Source: Theobroma cacao
Lineage: Eukaryota; Streptophyta; Magnoliopsida; Malvales; Malvaceae
NCBI RefSeq assembly: GCF_000208745.1
Contig: NC_030855.1
Coordinates: forward strand, 11,891,088 to 11,955,087
DNA length: 64,000 nt
Direction of reading: 5' to 3'
This document shows, one piece after another, positions 1 to 13,068 of this stretch (position 1 is its first letter; every line of letters begins with the position of its first letter). Below the pieces are notes generated by a model. That model had not been told where the DNA came from. It searched no databases and saw only the letters and a list, made by a program, of their open reading frames with translations. Both the position numbers and the translations under genes were made by a program.

Positions 1-1934
1 ATTTTTGGGTGATATTGGAGTAATTTGAGTTTGTTGGAATAGTTGAGCTTTCGACAAAAGGTGCCAAGAGGAAAAATGGCACACTTCAAGAGATGGGTAA
101 ATATAGTATTTTTTAATTATTTCAAATATAATTAAGCATGCCTATTCTACAACCTCGCATTAAAATGTATTTAGTCTAAAATTGTAATGTGAACAATGGT
201 TTTAAGCACATTTTATCAAATACTATATATTATTTAAATAAGTTAATATGTATTTAGTTTTGAGCATGAGGAATAAGCCTTTCAATTGTTTGATGTCTCA
301 AAATAGATGTTTATCTATGAATAATTGCTTGATTAATAATGGGATTCATCCCTAGTTTAAGAATGGACTTAAACACTTTAATTTCATTTGTTGTTGGATC
401 CTTTTGGACTTGGATGGCGAATAAATTCACCTCCTTATCAGGAAATGAATATTTCGGTATTTGGAAACATGCCATAGAAATGTTTTAGTGAAGCTTACTC
501 GAGTTATGGACCTATAGCTAGTGACAGTAGCCACTAGCCCTTGTGCACAATGATTCCCTTTGATTTGGTAATTGACAAAGTCCTACCTCTTTGATTTGCT
601 TTTGTTTGGTAATTTATACAATCCTACCACCTTTGATATATGGTTGATGACTATCATGTATCTAACCCCTTTGGTGCTATAGCACAATTTGATTTGGTTG
701 TCCATGCTACATAGTGCTCCATGATCTATTTGAAATCTGATACTATAGGATTGGTGCTAGATGTTTGTTTTGAATTTTGGACTTTGGAATTGATATTGTT
801 TCGACTTTAGGCATTGTATTTGGCATTTATTTAGACTCCGATCTTAAACTTTGGAGTGGGTATTTGACCAGATTTTTGTATTTAGACTTAATCCACTTGA
901 TGTAATGCAAATTATGTTATTTTGAAATCTATTTGTTTTCTTTAAGGATTTGCTAAAGATAACCGCATTAATTCATTTTCTTTGAAACTAAACCTACATT
1001 TTACTACATCTTTCTCAAAGCTTTAAAACCCAATATCTCTTAAATTGTTTCTTTCAAAATACTTAAATGTTTTACAAACTATTATTCTCATTTCAAAGGC
1101 TTATGAACAGGATTTCAACAAAACATTATGAAATCATTTTAAATGAGTTTGTACCATCGAGACAATGTTATGGAGGTTTGTTTTAGAAACTTGTTCATAC
1201 TTGACTTATAACTCGCGCCGTGGGATGTTGAATGTTTTTGGGAATTGAGTTCCCAGCACTCTGAATATTTGTTATGGTTGGAAAGCAAATATATCATTGA
1301 TTGAAATAGATCCCTTACATTATTTTTATATGTATTTTTGACAAACACTCTTCCATTTAGCTTATTCCCCCTCCCCGTATCTTTTCATGTAGTTATTTAT
1401 AACTCACACATGTAAGATGCACTTGTTTTGTAGATTAGTAGTTGATTAGCTTGCTGTCCTTTAGGAAGAGCCAACACTTGATAAGTCTTTGGTAGGTGAT
1501 AATATGGCATCCAGTAGGTGTCAACCCTTTTGTTTATAAGTCATACTCAGTTGGTCTTATTTGGGTTGGTTAGTTATGTCTGACTACTATGGACAATATT
1601 TTGCTTATGCCTTGTATTATATGACATGTATTTTGAGAGTTACCATGAGATGGCTACACTTTGTATTTGTCACAAAATGGCCATACTTGTTAATTTGATA
1701 TTTATTGCTTCAATATTTGAGCACGTGAGCGTGCAAACTTAATATGATATATACATATTCTTTATGATATAATATGTTCATACATGTTTGACATACAATT
1801 CCATGGCAATGAGTTCCATGAGGTAATTATGAGTATTTGTTTTACTTTGTTCATCTTAGGCTTGCATGGGTTTAGAGAGTAATTTCCATTGATACCCTTA
1901 CACCAGTCATGGCCCTTAAGTTTGGGTTGTGACA
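1..1934 (+). mobile_element. Partial LTR (3' part), Ty3/gypsy type, plus orientation
   Basis: The block has no coding content and ends in GGGTTGTGACA. That is the reverse complement of the TGTCACAACC-type terminus found on other LTRs in this window (55164, 21946). The copia gag coding sequence begins directly after it, so it is read as the right end of an LTR inserted in that gag. The left end lies outside the window, so the target duplication cannot be checked. The assignment rests on the terminal motif and on the abrupt junction. Confidence 0.55.
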
Positions 1935-2807
1935 ACATACATAAGTTCTAAAGCAATTTAGAGGATGAACCTTCTTAGGCTTAGTGCACTCTTGAGCAAA
2001 ATGTCCCTTCTTACCACAATTAAAGCATTTTAACTTAGGCTTATCCTTATTCCCACCACACTTACCTTTTTAGCACTTGGTGACTCCATCAGTTTTGGGC
2101 CTTAAATTTCTAGTCTTTCCCATTTTTTGTTATCTCTTTCGCTAGGGAACATACCCTTGGTAATTTCTAGCTTGAGATATCAGAGCAGTGCTGCGAATAA
2201 CTTTTTTACACTCTACCTCAAGCTCTAAATGGCAGGAAATGTCATCAAAAGTCTTTATCCCTTCATTGTGTGTTAATACAAGTTTAACATGTCCCCATGA
2301 GGACTAAAGGAGTGACCTGATGACAGCAAAGACTTGCTACTCATCTGTGAGATCATAGCCAGCTATTTTCATCTCTCTTATCATGGCTGACATAGCCTTT
2401 AAGCATTCAACCATAGTGTGCTTAGAGTCCATCACATATTGATTGAACCTAAGTGTCAAGGCATGAAGCCTTGTAGCCGTGGTTGCACCATACTTGAATT
2501 TTAGTTGTTCTCACAACTTTTTGGTAGTTGGGAAGTTATCAAATGCCCTAATGAGATTATCGTGCATGCAACTTAACATGGCAAAGCGCGCACTATGGTC
2601 TCTCTTATACAAAATGTCATATGCTTCTGGGTCACAGCAATGCTGGGTAATGTTTCTAGCTTCAGGTCGGTTCATTTTTTTGGTCAGATGATCAAGTAAC
2701 TCTTGCTCATTGAAAAGATACTAAACCTTCTTATACTAGATATCATAGTTTTTGCCATCAAGTTTGGCACCTTTGGTCAAATCAGCAATAATTTCTTTTA
2801 AAGCCAT
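1935..2807 (-). pseudogene. Ty1/copia gag, broken
   Basis: The minus-strand translation starts at an ATG at 2805-2807 (MALKEIIADLTKGAKLDGKN) and follows a plant copia gag of the UBN2 type. Its recognisable stretches are a YDILYKRDHSARFAMLSC block, a ...GATTATRLHALTLRFNQYVM block and, near the end, a CCHC zinc knuckle reading CFNCGKKGHFAQEC. Several in-frame stops interrupt it, so no protein is expected. The coding sequence is cut at 1934 by an LTR, and protease, integrase and RT are not in the window. The matching 5' LTR and PBS lie to the right at 4367-4930. Confidence 0.8.
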
Positions 2808-4366
2808 TTCACTTCATCATTGAATAAGATTTAATTAGGCACATACCTAATTTTCTAATCAATTAAGATTAGACATTTAATTTTTACCTATATTACTAGA
2901 TCAAAAATTTCACATACATGCTAGTAATCATCACCAGTAGTATAAGCATCAATTAAAATGCCTAATCTAATTTATCCTTGGATTATGGGAACAACTCCCA
3001 TTATCCTTAAGCATGGGAACAGCTCCCACTTACCACATAATATAATGAGTTCTACTAAAAAACCCTTTTGACATTTATAGGTGCCCATATCCAAAATAAT
3101 ATTATGCGTAAAGTAAGCGCAAATTTACATCTCTTTACATGGACTCAATAATTAATACAAACATAAAATAAGTTACATCATAAGGAACCTACTACATCAA
3201 TCTACAAAAAAAATAGAGATGTTGTGCTTGCTTGTGCATATATGTTATTTGGGATGATAAAAAACATCCATATAAATATTATGCACACAAAAATAGCAGT
3301 AAGCATGTCATATTTTCAAATGCTTCTAGGAAAAACTATATAGTTTACTCAACAAAGCACCTTACTTCTGCAATAATTTTCAAGAAAGGTTGGAGGAGCC
3401 ATGAATGGTCTCTCTTAAAACCCAGTCTCCTTTGACAAAACTATTTAGACATATAATCACCGTAATATCTTTTTGCAAACAATTTTACTTAACAAACAAG
3501 TCAAGTAGTTACATCATGCATTTTATAAATTTTATCTAACAAATAAGTAAAATCTCAAAAAATACACTTATATGGCACATAGCATTTTACAACATATATA
3601 AAACAATTGAGTCAACAAACATTTGCCAAATTCAATCAAACCATATATATGTTTTAAAAGAAAAATAATTTCTAATACACAACATATAAGCAAAAAAAAT
3701 GTGTTTAATTAACTATATTTATAATTCATGTGAATTTAATAAAATATTAACATGCCAAAAACATAAATAATATTCTAAATTTTTTGTCAAATTGTAATTA
3801 CCAAAAAATTTTAGGTTCATTTTGTAAAAAAAAGCTTATGGGGTAAAAATGCAATTTTGAAAAAATATATCTATTGGCAAAATGTGGTTGCCACATCAAG
3901 CCCTTTATGGTTGTGTCTAGACACTTTTGGTTTTTATTATTTGCCGCATTCTCATCTTAAGAATGCTTCATTGGTGTAGTGGTTGATGAATATTTTTTTA
4001 AAGTCTTAATGACTTTGTTAGTGCAAGTTCAAATCCTACTAATTGGATTTTTTCCCCATTTTTCATTTTCATTCCCCATTTTTTTTTTGTGCCATACATA
4101 CGGTGCCATGTGGCTTTAGACCAATGCACTTGTTTGCATTTGATTAAAGCCTACTCCTTTGCCATATGAGTTTAAACAAAATAAATTTGTAATATTATTT
4201 TTTTATGATATATAATACATCATTAGAAAGCTAATAAAAAATAAAACATATCTATTACAGATTTATACATAATAAATCATATACTAGTAATTTGAATTGA
4301 ATAAAATCATGACCAAAACATGCTTTCAAAATATACACAAATTAAAATGATGAAAGCAAGCCAAAA
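2808..4366 (-). mobile_element. Copia leader region between PBS and gag
   Basis: This is noncoding AT-rich sequence between the gag ATG at 2807 and the PBS at 4367. At about 1.55 kb it is long for a copia leader, so it may contain later insertions. A tRNA-like patch lies at 3971-4036. No ORF in it resembles a protein. Confidence 0.5.
3971..4046 (+). other. tRNA-like pol III promoter remnant (possible SINE fragment)
   Basis: A box-A-like string TTGGTGTAGTGG (3971-3982) is followed 44 bases later by a box-B-like AGTTCAAATCC (4026-4036) and then by a T run. This is the order and spacing of an internal pol III promoter. The acceptor stem does not pair and the anticodon arm is not credible, so it is not a functional tRNA. 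It could be a tRNA pseudogene or the head of a SINE. Confidence 0.35.
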
Positions 4367-4381
4367 CCTGCTCTAATACCA
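4367..4381 (-). other. Primer-binding site of the left copia element (initiator tRNA-Met type)
   Basis: On the minus strand the site reads TGGTATTAGAGCAGG. This matches the usual plant PBS TGGTATCAGAGC with one change. It lies one base after an LTR terminus ending in CAACA, which fixes the element's orientation as minus. Confidence 0.75.
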
Positions 4382-4382
4382 C

Positions 4383-4930
4383 TGTTGGGATGTGGGATTA
4401 CCTTTTTAGATAAACATTCCACTCCTTTTCTAATTGAAAAAGCTTGCCTTACAAATCCTCCCTCATGCACAAAATGATCTCTTCGCTCTTGTTGTTATGG
4501 AGTGGCTATTAGAGTCTTCAACAAGGAATTATACGTTCCAAAACCCTTTAGCCTTTGATGGTGTCTCAAAAATGAAGAGAAAAAAAAAAGAAAAGGGTTT
4601 TTGGTTTTTCTTACTTACAAAACAACTCAAGTTCACTTTTTGTTGTGTGTAAAAAATAGTATATCTGCTCATTATTTGTAGACATGTTAGGGATATAGAG
4701 ATAAGATGTTACTTTTAAATTTAAACAAATTAAATTTAAATGTAATTAATTTTTATTTAAATTTAAACAAATAAAATTTAAATTTATATCCTATCTCAAA
4801 AATTTTTTTAATTATTCAATGAGGAAATATTAAAATAATATCCAATATTAATTAATTGAGTATTTGTTAATTATTCACAAATAATTAACAAAGTTGCATG
4901 CCATGTGGATGCACCACATTTAAATGCAAC
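4383..4930 (-). mobile_element. 5' LTR of the left copia element (right end approximate)
   Basis: The plus-strand left end TGTTGGGATG directly abuts the PBS. The right end is put at the CAACA near 4930, because the minus strand then begins TGTTGCATTTAAATG. That boundary is a guess, as the partner LTR is outside the window. The LTR is about 550 bp and AT-rich. Confidence 0.5.
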
Positions 4931-5525
4931 ACCAGTATTATACACAACCACTGAAAATCATTCAAAAGAAAATCTTGCAAACTACCTAGATCCAAGCAAC
5001 CATCCACCACACAAGAAATCAACAAAACAAAGAAAATCTAGAAATAGGCAAATAGAGGGAAATGTAGAGTGGTTTAGTCTTGTCAAAATCCTTAGAGGAC
5101 TTTCATTTTTTATTTATAGTAAAAAAGGGGAAAAAAGATGGTTTCGGTGTTTATATAGATTTCCACTTTGGGTTGTTGTTCTTAAGAGGTTTTTGAAGGT
5201 TTCAATTGATTGAAATGGAAAGAAATGTTCAAAGGTAGGGTTTAAAAGGTCTGTGATGGCACTGTTTGCCGAAGGAGTGAGGTTGTTTATTTGGTAGGGT
5301 TTTTCAGTGGTTGATTTAGAGAGAGGAGGCACTAGCCATCATCTAGTGAGAGAAAAGAAAAAGTAGAAAATGAGGCTGTTAGAGTTAGGGTTCAAAAGAG
5401 AAGAGTGTTGAACGGCACCATTTCATAAGGATTAGACAAAAAACTCAAAACAAGGGTTTGTTGCTATGCCTAAACATCATTTTGTGGGAGAAATAGGGCT
5501 TGAAGTGGACCAAGCTTTAGTGGAA
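4931..5525. other. Unassigned sequence between two LTRs
   Basis: No conserved domain, splice structure or repeat is recognised here. Short open frames on both strands have no protein-like composition. Its right end continues across the solo LTR insertion into 8529 onwards. Confidence 0.4.
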
Positions 5526-8500
5526 TAGAATGTCACGACCCGATACTCTCTTAGAGCTCGTGACAACCGTCGCGACGTCCCGATAGACATTCATTGCCCG
5601 AAATGCCAATTGGAACCTCGCAAGGCTTTAATATCAATTTTCGCACCTCCCCTATGAGCAACAATTGTTAAGTATCATGTTTTGAGAGATTATAAACTAG
5701 TTCCAAATCAAAACAATAGAAAAATAATTTTTTTCTCACATGGGCATTTTGGTCATTTTTCCTCAAAAATCTCGAAACCAGTTAAAAATATAGTATGTGA
5801 GTGGAAAACACATATTTCATACTCAAAAATAAGTTTAGATGTTTAAAACATTCATTTAAAGTGAAACTATACCTATTTGAATATAATAAAAATATTCAAT
5901 AAAATATTCTATTTTCTTATAAAATAATATTTATAGAGTTACTAGTAAATAATTTTTTTATAGCGTAAAAGCTAATTAAATTCATACATATTGTAATACA
6001 GATAACCAAAGCATAAGATTTAATTTACAATAACAAGTGGGCCCTCGAATAACCAAAGTAATAAAGGCTGTGAACCTACAGTTTGGAGGATGCAAATCTA
6101 ATGGTAGCTCTCGATGAAATGGGCTATCTACCGACTATCCTGAGCCTGAAAGGGGTGGAAAGGAGGGTGGTAAGATTATATAATCCCAGTGAGTAAACAA
6201 ATACCATCTAAAATATCTAAAGCTGAGTAAATAGAGACAGATAAAATAGATTAGCATAAAAATGATTCATAGCATTTCGAACTCATTTTAATAGGATAAA
6301 ATAGCTTCATTTCATCCAAATAAACAACGAGGCTTATGATTTCCTGAAAAGTTTGGCTCGTGCCAAAATCATTCTCATACTCAGTTATCAAGGATACCTT
6401 GGCCGAGAGCTATCCCAACTGAGTCCGCTAAGGCTGTTAAAAAGTTATGTCCGCATAAATCCTGTTTCTATTTTGAAAACATAGTTATTCCTGGGAGTTG
6501 GCTGAGTTCACCCTCACGTAGTGGTTTAGCATGAAGTGAACTCTAAAGTGTTAACCTCAGGAGTTATCCATCTGCACCTCTCATACTGAGGTAAGAATAT
6601 AATAGGGTTACCGTGCCCCTCTAATAGGCTAGTCCACGGAACCCGTCCACTGCAGCGACCAATTTATAACCCACCAATTCAATAAAATTCAACAGCATGA
6701 CATGGTAATTATTTTATTTTACAGCCTCTCAAGGCAAATCAAAAGTTCATACTTTTTCAGCACATTTACCAAATCCAACCATTCATGCCAATATTATCAT
6801 AAGCCATTCAATTCAAACCATGATTTATAACAAAGCAAACAGTCTCCAATTACTCCATTTTCCAAGCCATAATTCAATTTCAAGACAATTTTATAAAATC
6901 ATTTCGTTTAATCACATTTTGCTTCTAAAACATAAAGATTTACCATTTAAACTCATTTTTCTATCAAATCACAAAAACGAATAAAAACTACTTTAGATAA
7001 TTAAGACGATAATAAGGTTACTCACTGTATCAGGAGTTTGAAATACTCATATTCTCAGTCCTCTGACACAACGTCTTTACCCTTGTTAGAGGGCTCACCA
7101 CCTATATACAATACATGACACATAATTTAGTATACTGTGTCATACCATTATAAATCTATTTCAAGCTCTTTACTAATGCATGAAATGGAATGCAAATTGT
7201 TCAGATTATCATCCAAACACGGTGTTCTACACAAATTCAATTGTGCACCTAAATAAAATTGTATTGGCCAAATTCGATCTATCACTCGATTAATTGGCCA
7301 ATATGTCCAATTCAACTCCAATTAACTCCATTTGTCTTCCGATTCTCCAAACCATCAAACACAAGTCAAATAGCATAAAATTCAGCAAAATCATCTTCAC
7401 AATTTCTCTTGAGAATTTCGGCCATGGTGGGTGCATCAACACTATGATTTTTCCTACTTGATTTTCTCACCATAATTCATCATTTCCTAACCAATTCACT
7501 TGAAATAAAAATCAAAATCATCATCAATATTCCACAAGGAGAATTCGGCCAATGAGGTTTATGGAAGAACATGAATTTTTCTTTCTTGATTTTCATGCTA
7601 CACATCACTAATCAACTAAAAACACTAGAATATCTTAAAATCTAACCAAAACAACCATCAAAATCTATCTCTAAGTGTTCGGCCAACAAGAGACCCATCA
7701 TGAAATCATGTGATTAAACCATGGAAAATGCAAAAGAATGCATGGGAAAGGTAGATCACAAGTCAAAATCAAGAAATTTTACCTTTGATTGCTTGATTAC
7801 TTGAAATCCACCAATTTTCTCTTGAATTTTCACTCTAGGGTTTTTGTTCTTCTTTTCTTCCTTTGTTCTTGCTATGGCTGGCCATAAGAATGAGAAATGG
7901 GCTGATTTTGTGCTAATTTATAAGGAAAATAATAAAGAAATAAAAGCTTGACACTTGTCACCTTACCATTGGTCCATTTTTAAATTCTTAACTATTAAGC
8001 TTTCTTTCTCCACCACATAAAATCCTTCAATTATCCATGACAATATTGGGTAAAATCCATGTGCTGGACAACTGTTGGGTGGTGTAAAATTACAATTTTA
8101 CCCTTGGGGTGGCAAAATGACTATTTTACCCTTTATGCTCGAAAAATGCCGAAATTAAAAATTTTCACTTCTCAAGCTCAAATTATGTTCTAAATAGTCA
8201 ATCCTAATCAAAAACTTCTTCCAACATTCCAATTTTAACCTCGGGTGGTAAAATGACCATTTTGCCCCTAGATCATGAAAATTCCAATTTGACTCCAAAT
8301 TGGTCCTCAAACTCTGAATCACCATTTCAAGTCATTCTGGGGTTTTAAAATTCTCAATTTCATCTTAAAATCTCTATTTGGACTAGTTCGAGGTTTAATT
8401 CAACTTAATTGTTCAATTTAGTACATTGTCATATTTTAACGATTTTCGAAATACCTAAGTAAGCAAACATGCATTCTTATGTAAGAATGGCATAATAAAC

Positions 8501-8528
8501 ATATTGTAGAGTTGGGCTTGACATAGAA
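5526..8528 (-). mobile_element. Solo LTR, gypsy type 2, with target duplication TAGAA
   Basis: The LTR spans 5531-8523 (2,993 bp). It begins TGTCACGACCCG and ends GGGCTTGACA. The 5-bp repeats TAGAA at 5526-5530 and 8524-8528 flank it exactly. No PBS, PPT or coding sequence is inside, so it is a solo LTR left by recombination between two LTRs. The same LTR family forms the 3' LTR at 34451-37424, where a PPT shows that the elements run on the minus strand. It shows no palindromic array, unlike the other LTR families here. Confidence 0.9.
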
Positions 8529-9551
8529 AGTCTGCTAAGCTCAGATTTTTTTTAGGTTACTGTGAGCCCAAGACTCTTGGGCTTGTTTTTGTGTGGCTTC
8601 GGTTTCATTTCAAAAATTTTGTTGCATTTATTTAATATATATATATATAATTTGAATAGTAAAAATAACTTATTAGTACAGGAAATTTATATATCTGTGT
8701 CTAGAAATGTATAAAATATATATGGTTATTTAATGCTTAGAAAAAATATAGAATATTTATCAATTGATTTATTATGTAATCAAATAAATAGAATATAAGA
8801 AAAATGCTTAGTAAATTAAAAATAAGAAAACAAAACATATTATTTGAATTAGGCCAATGATGGAATTTTCACTTGGAATTTAAAAAGTTACAATTCTAAG
8901 TGAGGAATTTGATTAAGACTCCACCATAACGATAAGAAGGTCTTCATTTTATATTTTAGTATTCTTTTATTCAAGTAATTAATTTTTTAAAATAAAGAAA
9001 ATTTCTTAGATTAAAAATATGACTATTGAATAATTAAAAGTAAATAAAATAATAAATTTTTAAGATAAAATGAATACATAATAAAAAACAAATAATAAAT
9101 ATTTTGTTAATTATGCATTATTGATATTCTTTTATGGTTTTTCATTTCATTCATTTTTGTTGTATGTCTTTGTAAATGGATTGAGAACTCCAATGATGGG
9201 TCTTTCTCAAGAAGATTGTAAGGATGAGTTTTCTCAAGGAATTCTTTATATAAGAAAGTATTTTAAAGTCCTACTAGTATGATGGGAGGATTCGGGAAAT
9301 ATTTTCAACAAAAGGTTTTCATTCAAATTTATATACACTAGACTTTGCATCATGTGATAAAGTGATTTTATACACAAATGATAATCCCTATGATAGGACT
9401 TTCTTAGGAAGCTTGTAAAGACAAGTTTTCTCAAGGAATTCCCTACATGAGAAAGTATTCTTGGATCCCACTAATATAATGGGAGGATTTCAAAAATGTT
9501 TTTAATAAAAGGTTATCATTTGTCATTTTATAAAATCGAGTTACATCATCT
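8529..9551. other. Unassigned AT-rich sequence with an internal tandem duplication
   Basis: No gene is recognised. A block of roughly 140 bp at 9198-9336 recurs at 9391-9533, with a period of 197 bp. Both copies carry TTTTCTCAAGGAATTC, then GATGGGAGGATT or AATGGGAGGATT, and then an AAAAGGTT stretch. The two copies have diverged, so the duplication is old. Confidence 0.5.
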
Positions 9552-10134
9552 TGTCACATCTCGTTTTTGGAGGATTGTGACCGATACTAGGTCATACGTG
9601 GGTATGATGCAGTAGGCCCTATAAACCTTTTATTCAACATACATGAACTTGTTATCCACTGTAACCATCCATACATAAAATCATTAAAAAAAAAAACTAA
9701 TCCATACATGGGCATCATTACACAATATGGAATTTCTCAACATAATGTGTGTACATGATTCCATTCATGAATGAAATCAGAGTAACAATAGTCTCATGTT
9801 TCATATCATATAAATATGCATATGCACCCTCAGGCATCCATAAAGGCTCTCAAGCCAATTTATAATATTTATAAATAAATTTTCATAAAGTAAATGCAAT
9901 CTCTTGGCTATATCATCATCAACATATTCATTCACGTGATCAAAATATGTTGCATAAGCATGTCATTGATAAGTTGCATAACCATGTCATTGATAAATCT
10001 CATTTGTTTCCTTTAAATTCTTAAAACATGTTGATCAAAACCTTTTTGTAATGATTTAATTGAAAACATAATTTAGAATGAAATGAAAGTTATTTTCCTT
10101 TGAAAAACCTTGTAAAAAAATTGTTCTATGAAAG

Positions 10135-10218
10135 ATGTATAAATACATTTGGCAATGTATCGATAACTTTCTATCTAAAATGCTTCTTAAGGCATTGTCT
10201 TAAATGTATTGATACATC
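10135..10218. repeat. Palindromic array, family 3 copy A
   Basis: There are three units of a palindrome close to ATGTATCGATACAT, centred at 10141.5, 10161.5 and 10210.5. The spacings are 20 and 49 bp, matching those in copy B (20, 20, 21, 50, 21). Confidence 0.7.
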
Positions 10219-10439
10219 AAGCATAAAACTCAATCTCTTGGGAAATTATCCTTCAGTTTTCAATTCTCTAAGTCCTTCTATTTAGGGGACTATCCTTTTG
10301 GGCTAAGCTTCACATGAACTAAGCTTTCTTTCATAATATTCTTGTTTATAACATATCACACTAATTCATTCAAAATACGTACATAATCTTATAGTCATCA
10401 AACCTATAGAATCTTTTCAGTAATCATAAACACATAATG

Positions 10440-10900
10440 ACTATGAGTGGTGCTTGACTCATTCAAGCGAATAGTGGTCAAATCACCACTACTTTAGATT
10501 CCTCGAGCTGTTGTGAGTGGCATCTCGCCTCACCCACATTTTTGAGTGGTGCTCATCCCAACTCAAGTGAATAATGGTCAAATCCCCACTACCTCGAATT
10601 CCTTGAGTATAGGATCTTTCATATCCATAACTTATTTCATGATCATATAATCATGCTCATCGAGTCATTTTCATACTTAGCTCATAGCATACATGAAAAC
10701 TACATCACATACAACTCATCAGCATACAATTCATGCCATAGCACATATTTCACAATCTTTGCTATGGGTGGGAATGCCTACATCCACCTAAGCATATCAT
10801 CATCATCAACATACATTTCTTGCCATAGCACATATTTCACAATCTTTGCTATAGGTGGGAATGCCTACATCCACCCAAGCATACATTTCATAATAACCAT
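10440..10900. repeat. Tandem repeats inside the family 3 LTR
   Basis: Two kinds are present. At 10446-10612 a GAGTGGTGCT...AATAGTGGTCAAATC block occurs twice. At 10730-10880 a block with GCCATAGCACATATTTCAC and GGTGGGAATGCCTACATCC occurs twice, about 83 bp apart and nearly identical. The second pair is recent judging by its identity. Confidence 0.7.
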
Positions 10901-12437
10901 GATACCTTGACTGTAACGACTTCCTCCAATGACTGTTATCGGTGTACAAGTTACGTAAGCAAGCCTACATAACTCGACAAGCATTTTTAACTATATTTAT
11001 CTTACCAAATAATTCTTTTCCTTTATATCATCTTTTTACTCCAATTATTTCACTAAACATTTGTACGATTATATCATTAATAACATACACCAAATATAAC
11101 AACTGAATTTTTCACCACACACCAAATTTTATAACAAATATTACTAAGTATTTGTGCATCCTCGTTTAGCAAACATAATTCCAAATTTGGTTGATAATAT
11201 CCAAGGGCCTTAGCCCAAGATAAATTTTTAAAAATACATCTCTCTTTTAAAACCATAAATGGACTCAACAACTAGACAATGGAGTGACACAAGGATGAGC
11301 TACGAGATGCCATTTACCTATGCAGTAAACTAACGTCCTCTTATTGCATCTATTCCCAAAACTTTTACTTATCCACCTTTTGCTTGCTAAATTACCTATA
11401 TATTTTCTTTAGATATTTATACAATTTAGCAAGAAATTAACGCAAGTACAAGTGGTCATCAACAAGTAAATAGTGATAAGAAGGGTTGTCGATCCCCTAG
11501 GGAGTTGGCTTAATAATTGCTACAAGTACTAACATTAAAACAAGTCAATTTTATCCAAGCAAATGACAATTAAGAATTGGAGGAAAAATAAAATTTAAAT
11601 ACCTACAACTAGACTAAGAATTGCAATCCAAACTTAATGAAGAAGCAATGGAATGAAGCCTAGGATTATGAGTCCAACTAATACTTTATTTGGCTGCTAG
11701 ATTGATTAATTACCTACTTTTATGGAAATCAATGTTAGTCTAGGATCTTCTAGCATATATGACTTTCTTTCAAGCTATCATATAATTGCCTAAGTTGATC
11801 CTCTATATATCTATAGGGAATTAATTCAAGCTAAGTTCGTTAAGCCTAGGTCTTAACAATTGACTATATATGGTTAATAAGTGTATGCCTACCGTATTAA
11901 CTAATCACCCATTCGATTTATTAAATGGAATTAACATACATTATCCAAATCTAGGTCTATTAACAATATCTTTGTCAAGCATCATCTAGAAACCCAAACT
12001 TATCTTGCTGGTGATCAACCAACAAAAGAGAAAAGAAATACGGATTTGAATAAACATTGATAATTTCATAAAGAGTATGTAAAAGCTAATTCAAATATCC
12101 AAACTACATAATAGCATCCACCATATTCCTAGACAAAGAAATCTAGCTGCAAATATCCATAATACAAACCAACATCTTAACAAAATAGAGCATTTCTACA
12201 AAGAGAGTTAAAGAGAGAAAATCGAATCTATTGTGAGAAAGACTTCGATTACAGCTTTTCCATGCTTGATTTTCAAGTTTTTATTTCCTTTTTCCTTCTT
12301 TATTTTCAGCCACTTTTTTTCCAAAATAAGGTTTGCTCTTTAGATGTTCTTTTCTTAGCTAAAAAACCACTTTTTTATACTCCCACTCATTACCATATGA
12401 TTAGAAATTAGATGTGCAAGATTCATTAATTCTCATG

Positions 12438-12604
12438 TTGATTTTGTGGCGCCAAAGTTACTGAGTTACCCTTGTGTGGCTATTTGTTTGGCACTGTGGT
12501 GCCACGAGGTTGGTACTACAACATCAAACTTTTTGACTTGAAAACTTAAGATGTTGGTTGGAATTAGTGCCATGATGTAGAAGGATTCGAAGTTATGATG
12601 CCAA
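12438..12604. repeat. Palindromic array in the Athila-like 3' LTR
   Basis: Five degenerate palindromes of 18 bp resemble TTGGCACTGTGGTGCCAA and are centred at 12446.5, 12496.5, 12518.5, 12573.5 and 12595.5. The spacings are 50, 22, 55 and 22 bp. The best unit has perfect arms TGGCAC and GTGCCA (12489-12504). The array lies next to the shared module, as in other LTRs here. Confidence 0.7.
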
Positions 12605-12639
12605 ACTTGTTGTGTTGAGTTTACTACAGTTTTGCTTAT

Positions 12640-12815
12640 TCTAAAATGATATCAACCACGATCCAATCAAAACTGGGCAAAGTGATGAAGACAAAAGTTT
12701 TAGCTCCTCCTTTTGTCTTTCCAATGGTCCAAGAATCACATCAATCGAACTTTTGTAGCTCGAGTTGTACTCAAAACACCACAACATGTTTAGAAATCAC
12801 TTTAAGCCAACTTGC
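12640..12815 (-). repeat. Shared LTR module, Athila-like 3' LTR copy
   Basis: Read on the minus strand this block runs CGAGCTACAAAAGTTCG, GATTCTTGGACCATTGGAAAG, ACTTTGCCCAGTTTTGAT, GTGGTTGATATC. The same ordered phrases occur at 16075-16255, 24130-24325, 55890-56065 and 63060-63225. This copy is among the more diverged. Confidence 0.75.
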
Positions 12816-13068
12816 ATCATCAATTGTTGTTTAAGCTCTATTTCCTTGCACACCATCAATAATAAAAGATTAAATAAGTAAAGGCTGAAATTACGACTTT
12901 TTAATAAGAAATTAAACTAAAATTGATTGAATGAAAATGCTAAAACATAAATTGAACTATTATTAGGAAAAGCATAAAAGATACCTATAAATTACTTAAA
13001 AACTAAAGGACTTAGATCTATTTATGTTCCAAAAATGTGCAGGATAACTCAATATAATAGAGTTATCA

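Larger units (their letters stand above)
9552..11345 (-). mobile_element. LTR of family 3 (copy A), boundaries partly uncertain
   Basis: The block begins TGTCACATCTCG at 9552. It shares an order of landmarks with 46560-48060: a GCACCCTC block, a palindromic TGTATCGATACA array and tandem repeats in the last third. It holds no coding sequence. The right end near 11345 is an estimate, and no target duplication could be confirmed. Orientation is inferred from the TGTCAC left terminus shared with minus-strand elements. Confidence 0.5.
11420..13068 (-). mobile_element. 3' LTR of the Athila-like element
   Basis: The right end is exact: the minus strand begins TGATAACTC directly after the polypurine tract AAGTTTGGGCGTG. 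The left end is put near 11420 by alignment with the solo LTR at 15090, whose terminus lies about 22 bp before a shared GCAAGT. It has the same general order as that LTR: the ATCGATCCC-like block near the left end, a shared module at 12640-12810 and a palindromic array at 12438-12604. It contains no coding sequence. Confidence 0.7.

Noticed and set aside
4905..5213. 102-codon plus-strand open frame
   Set aside because: It overlaps the probable end of the copia LTR, has no recognisable domain, and its codon composition is like its surroundings.
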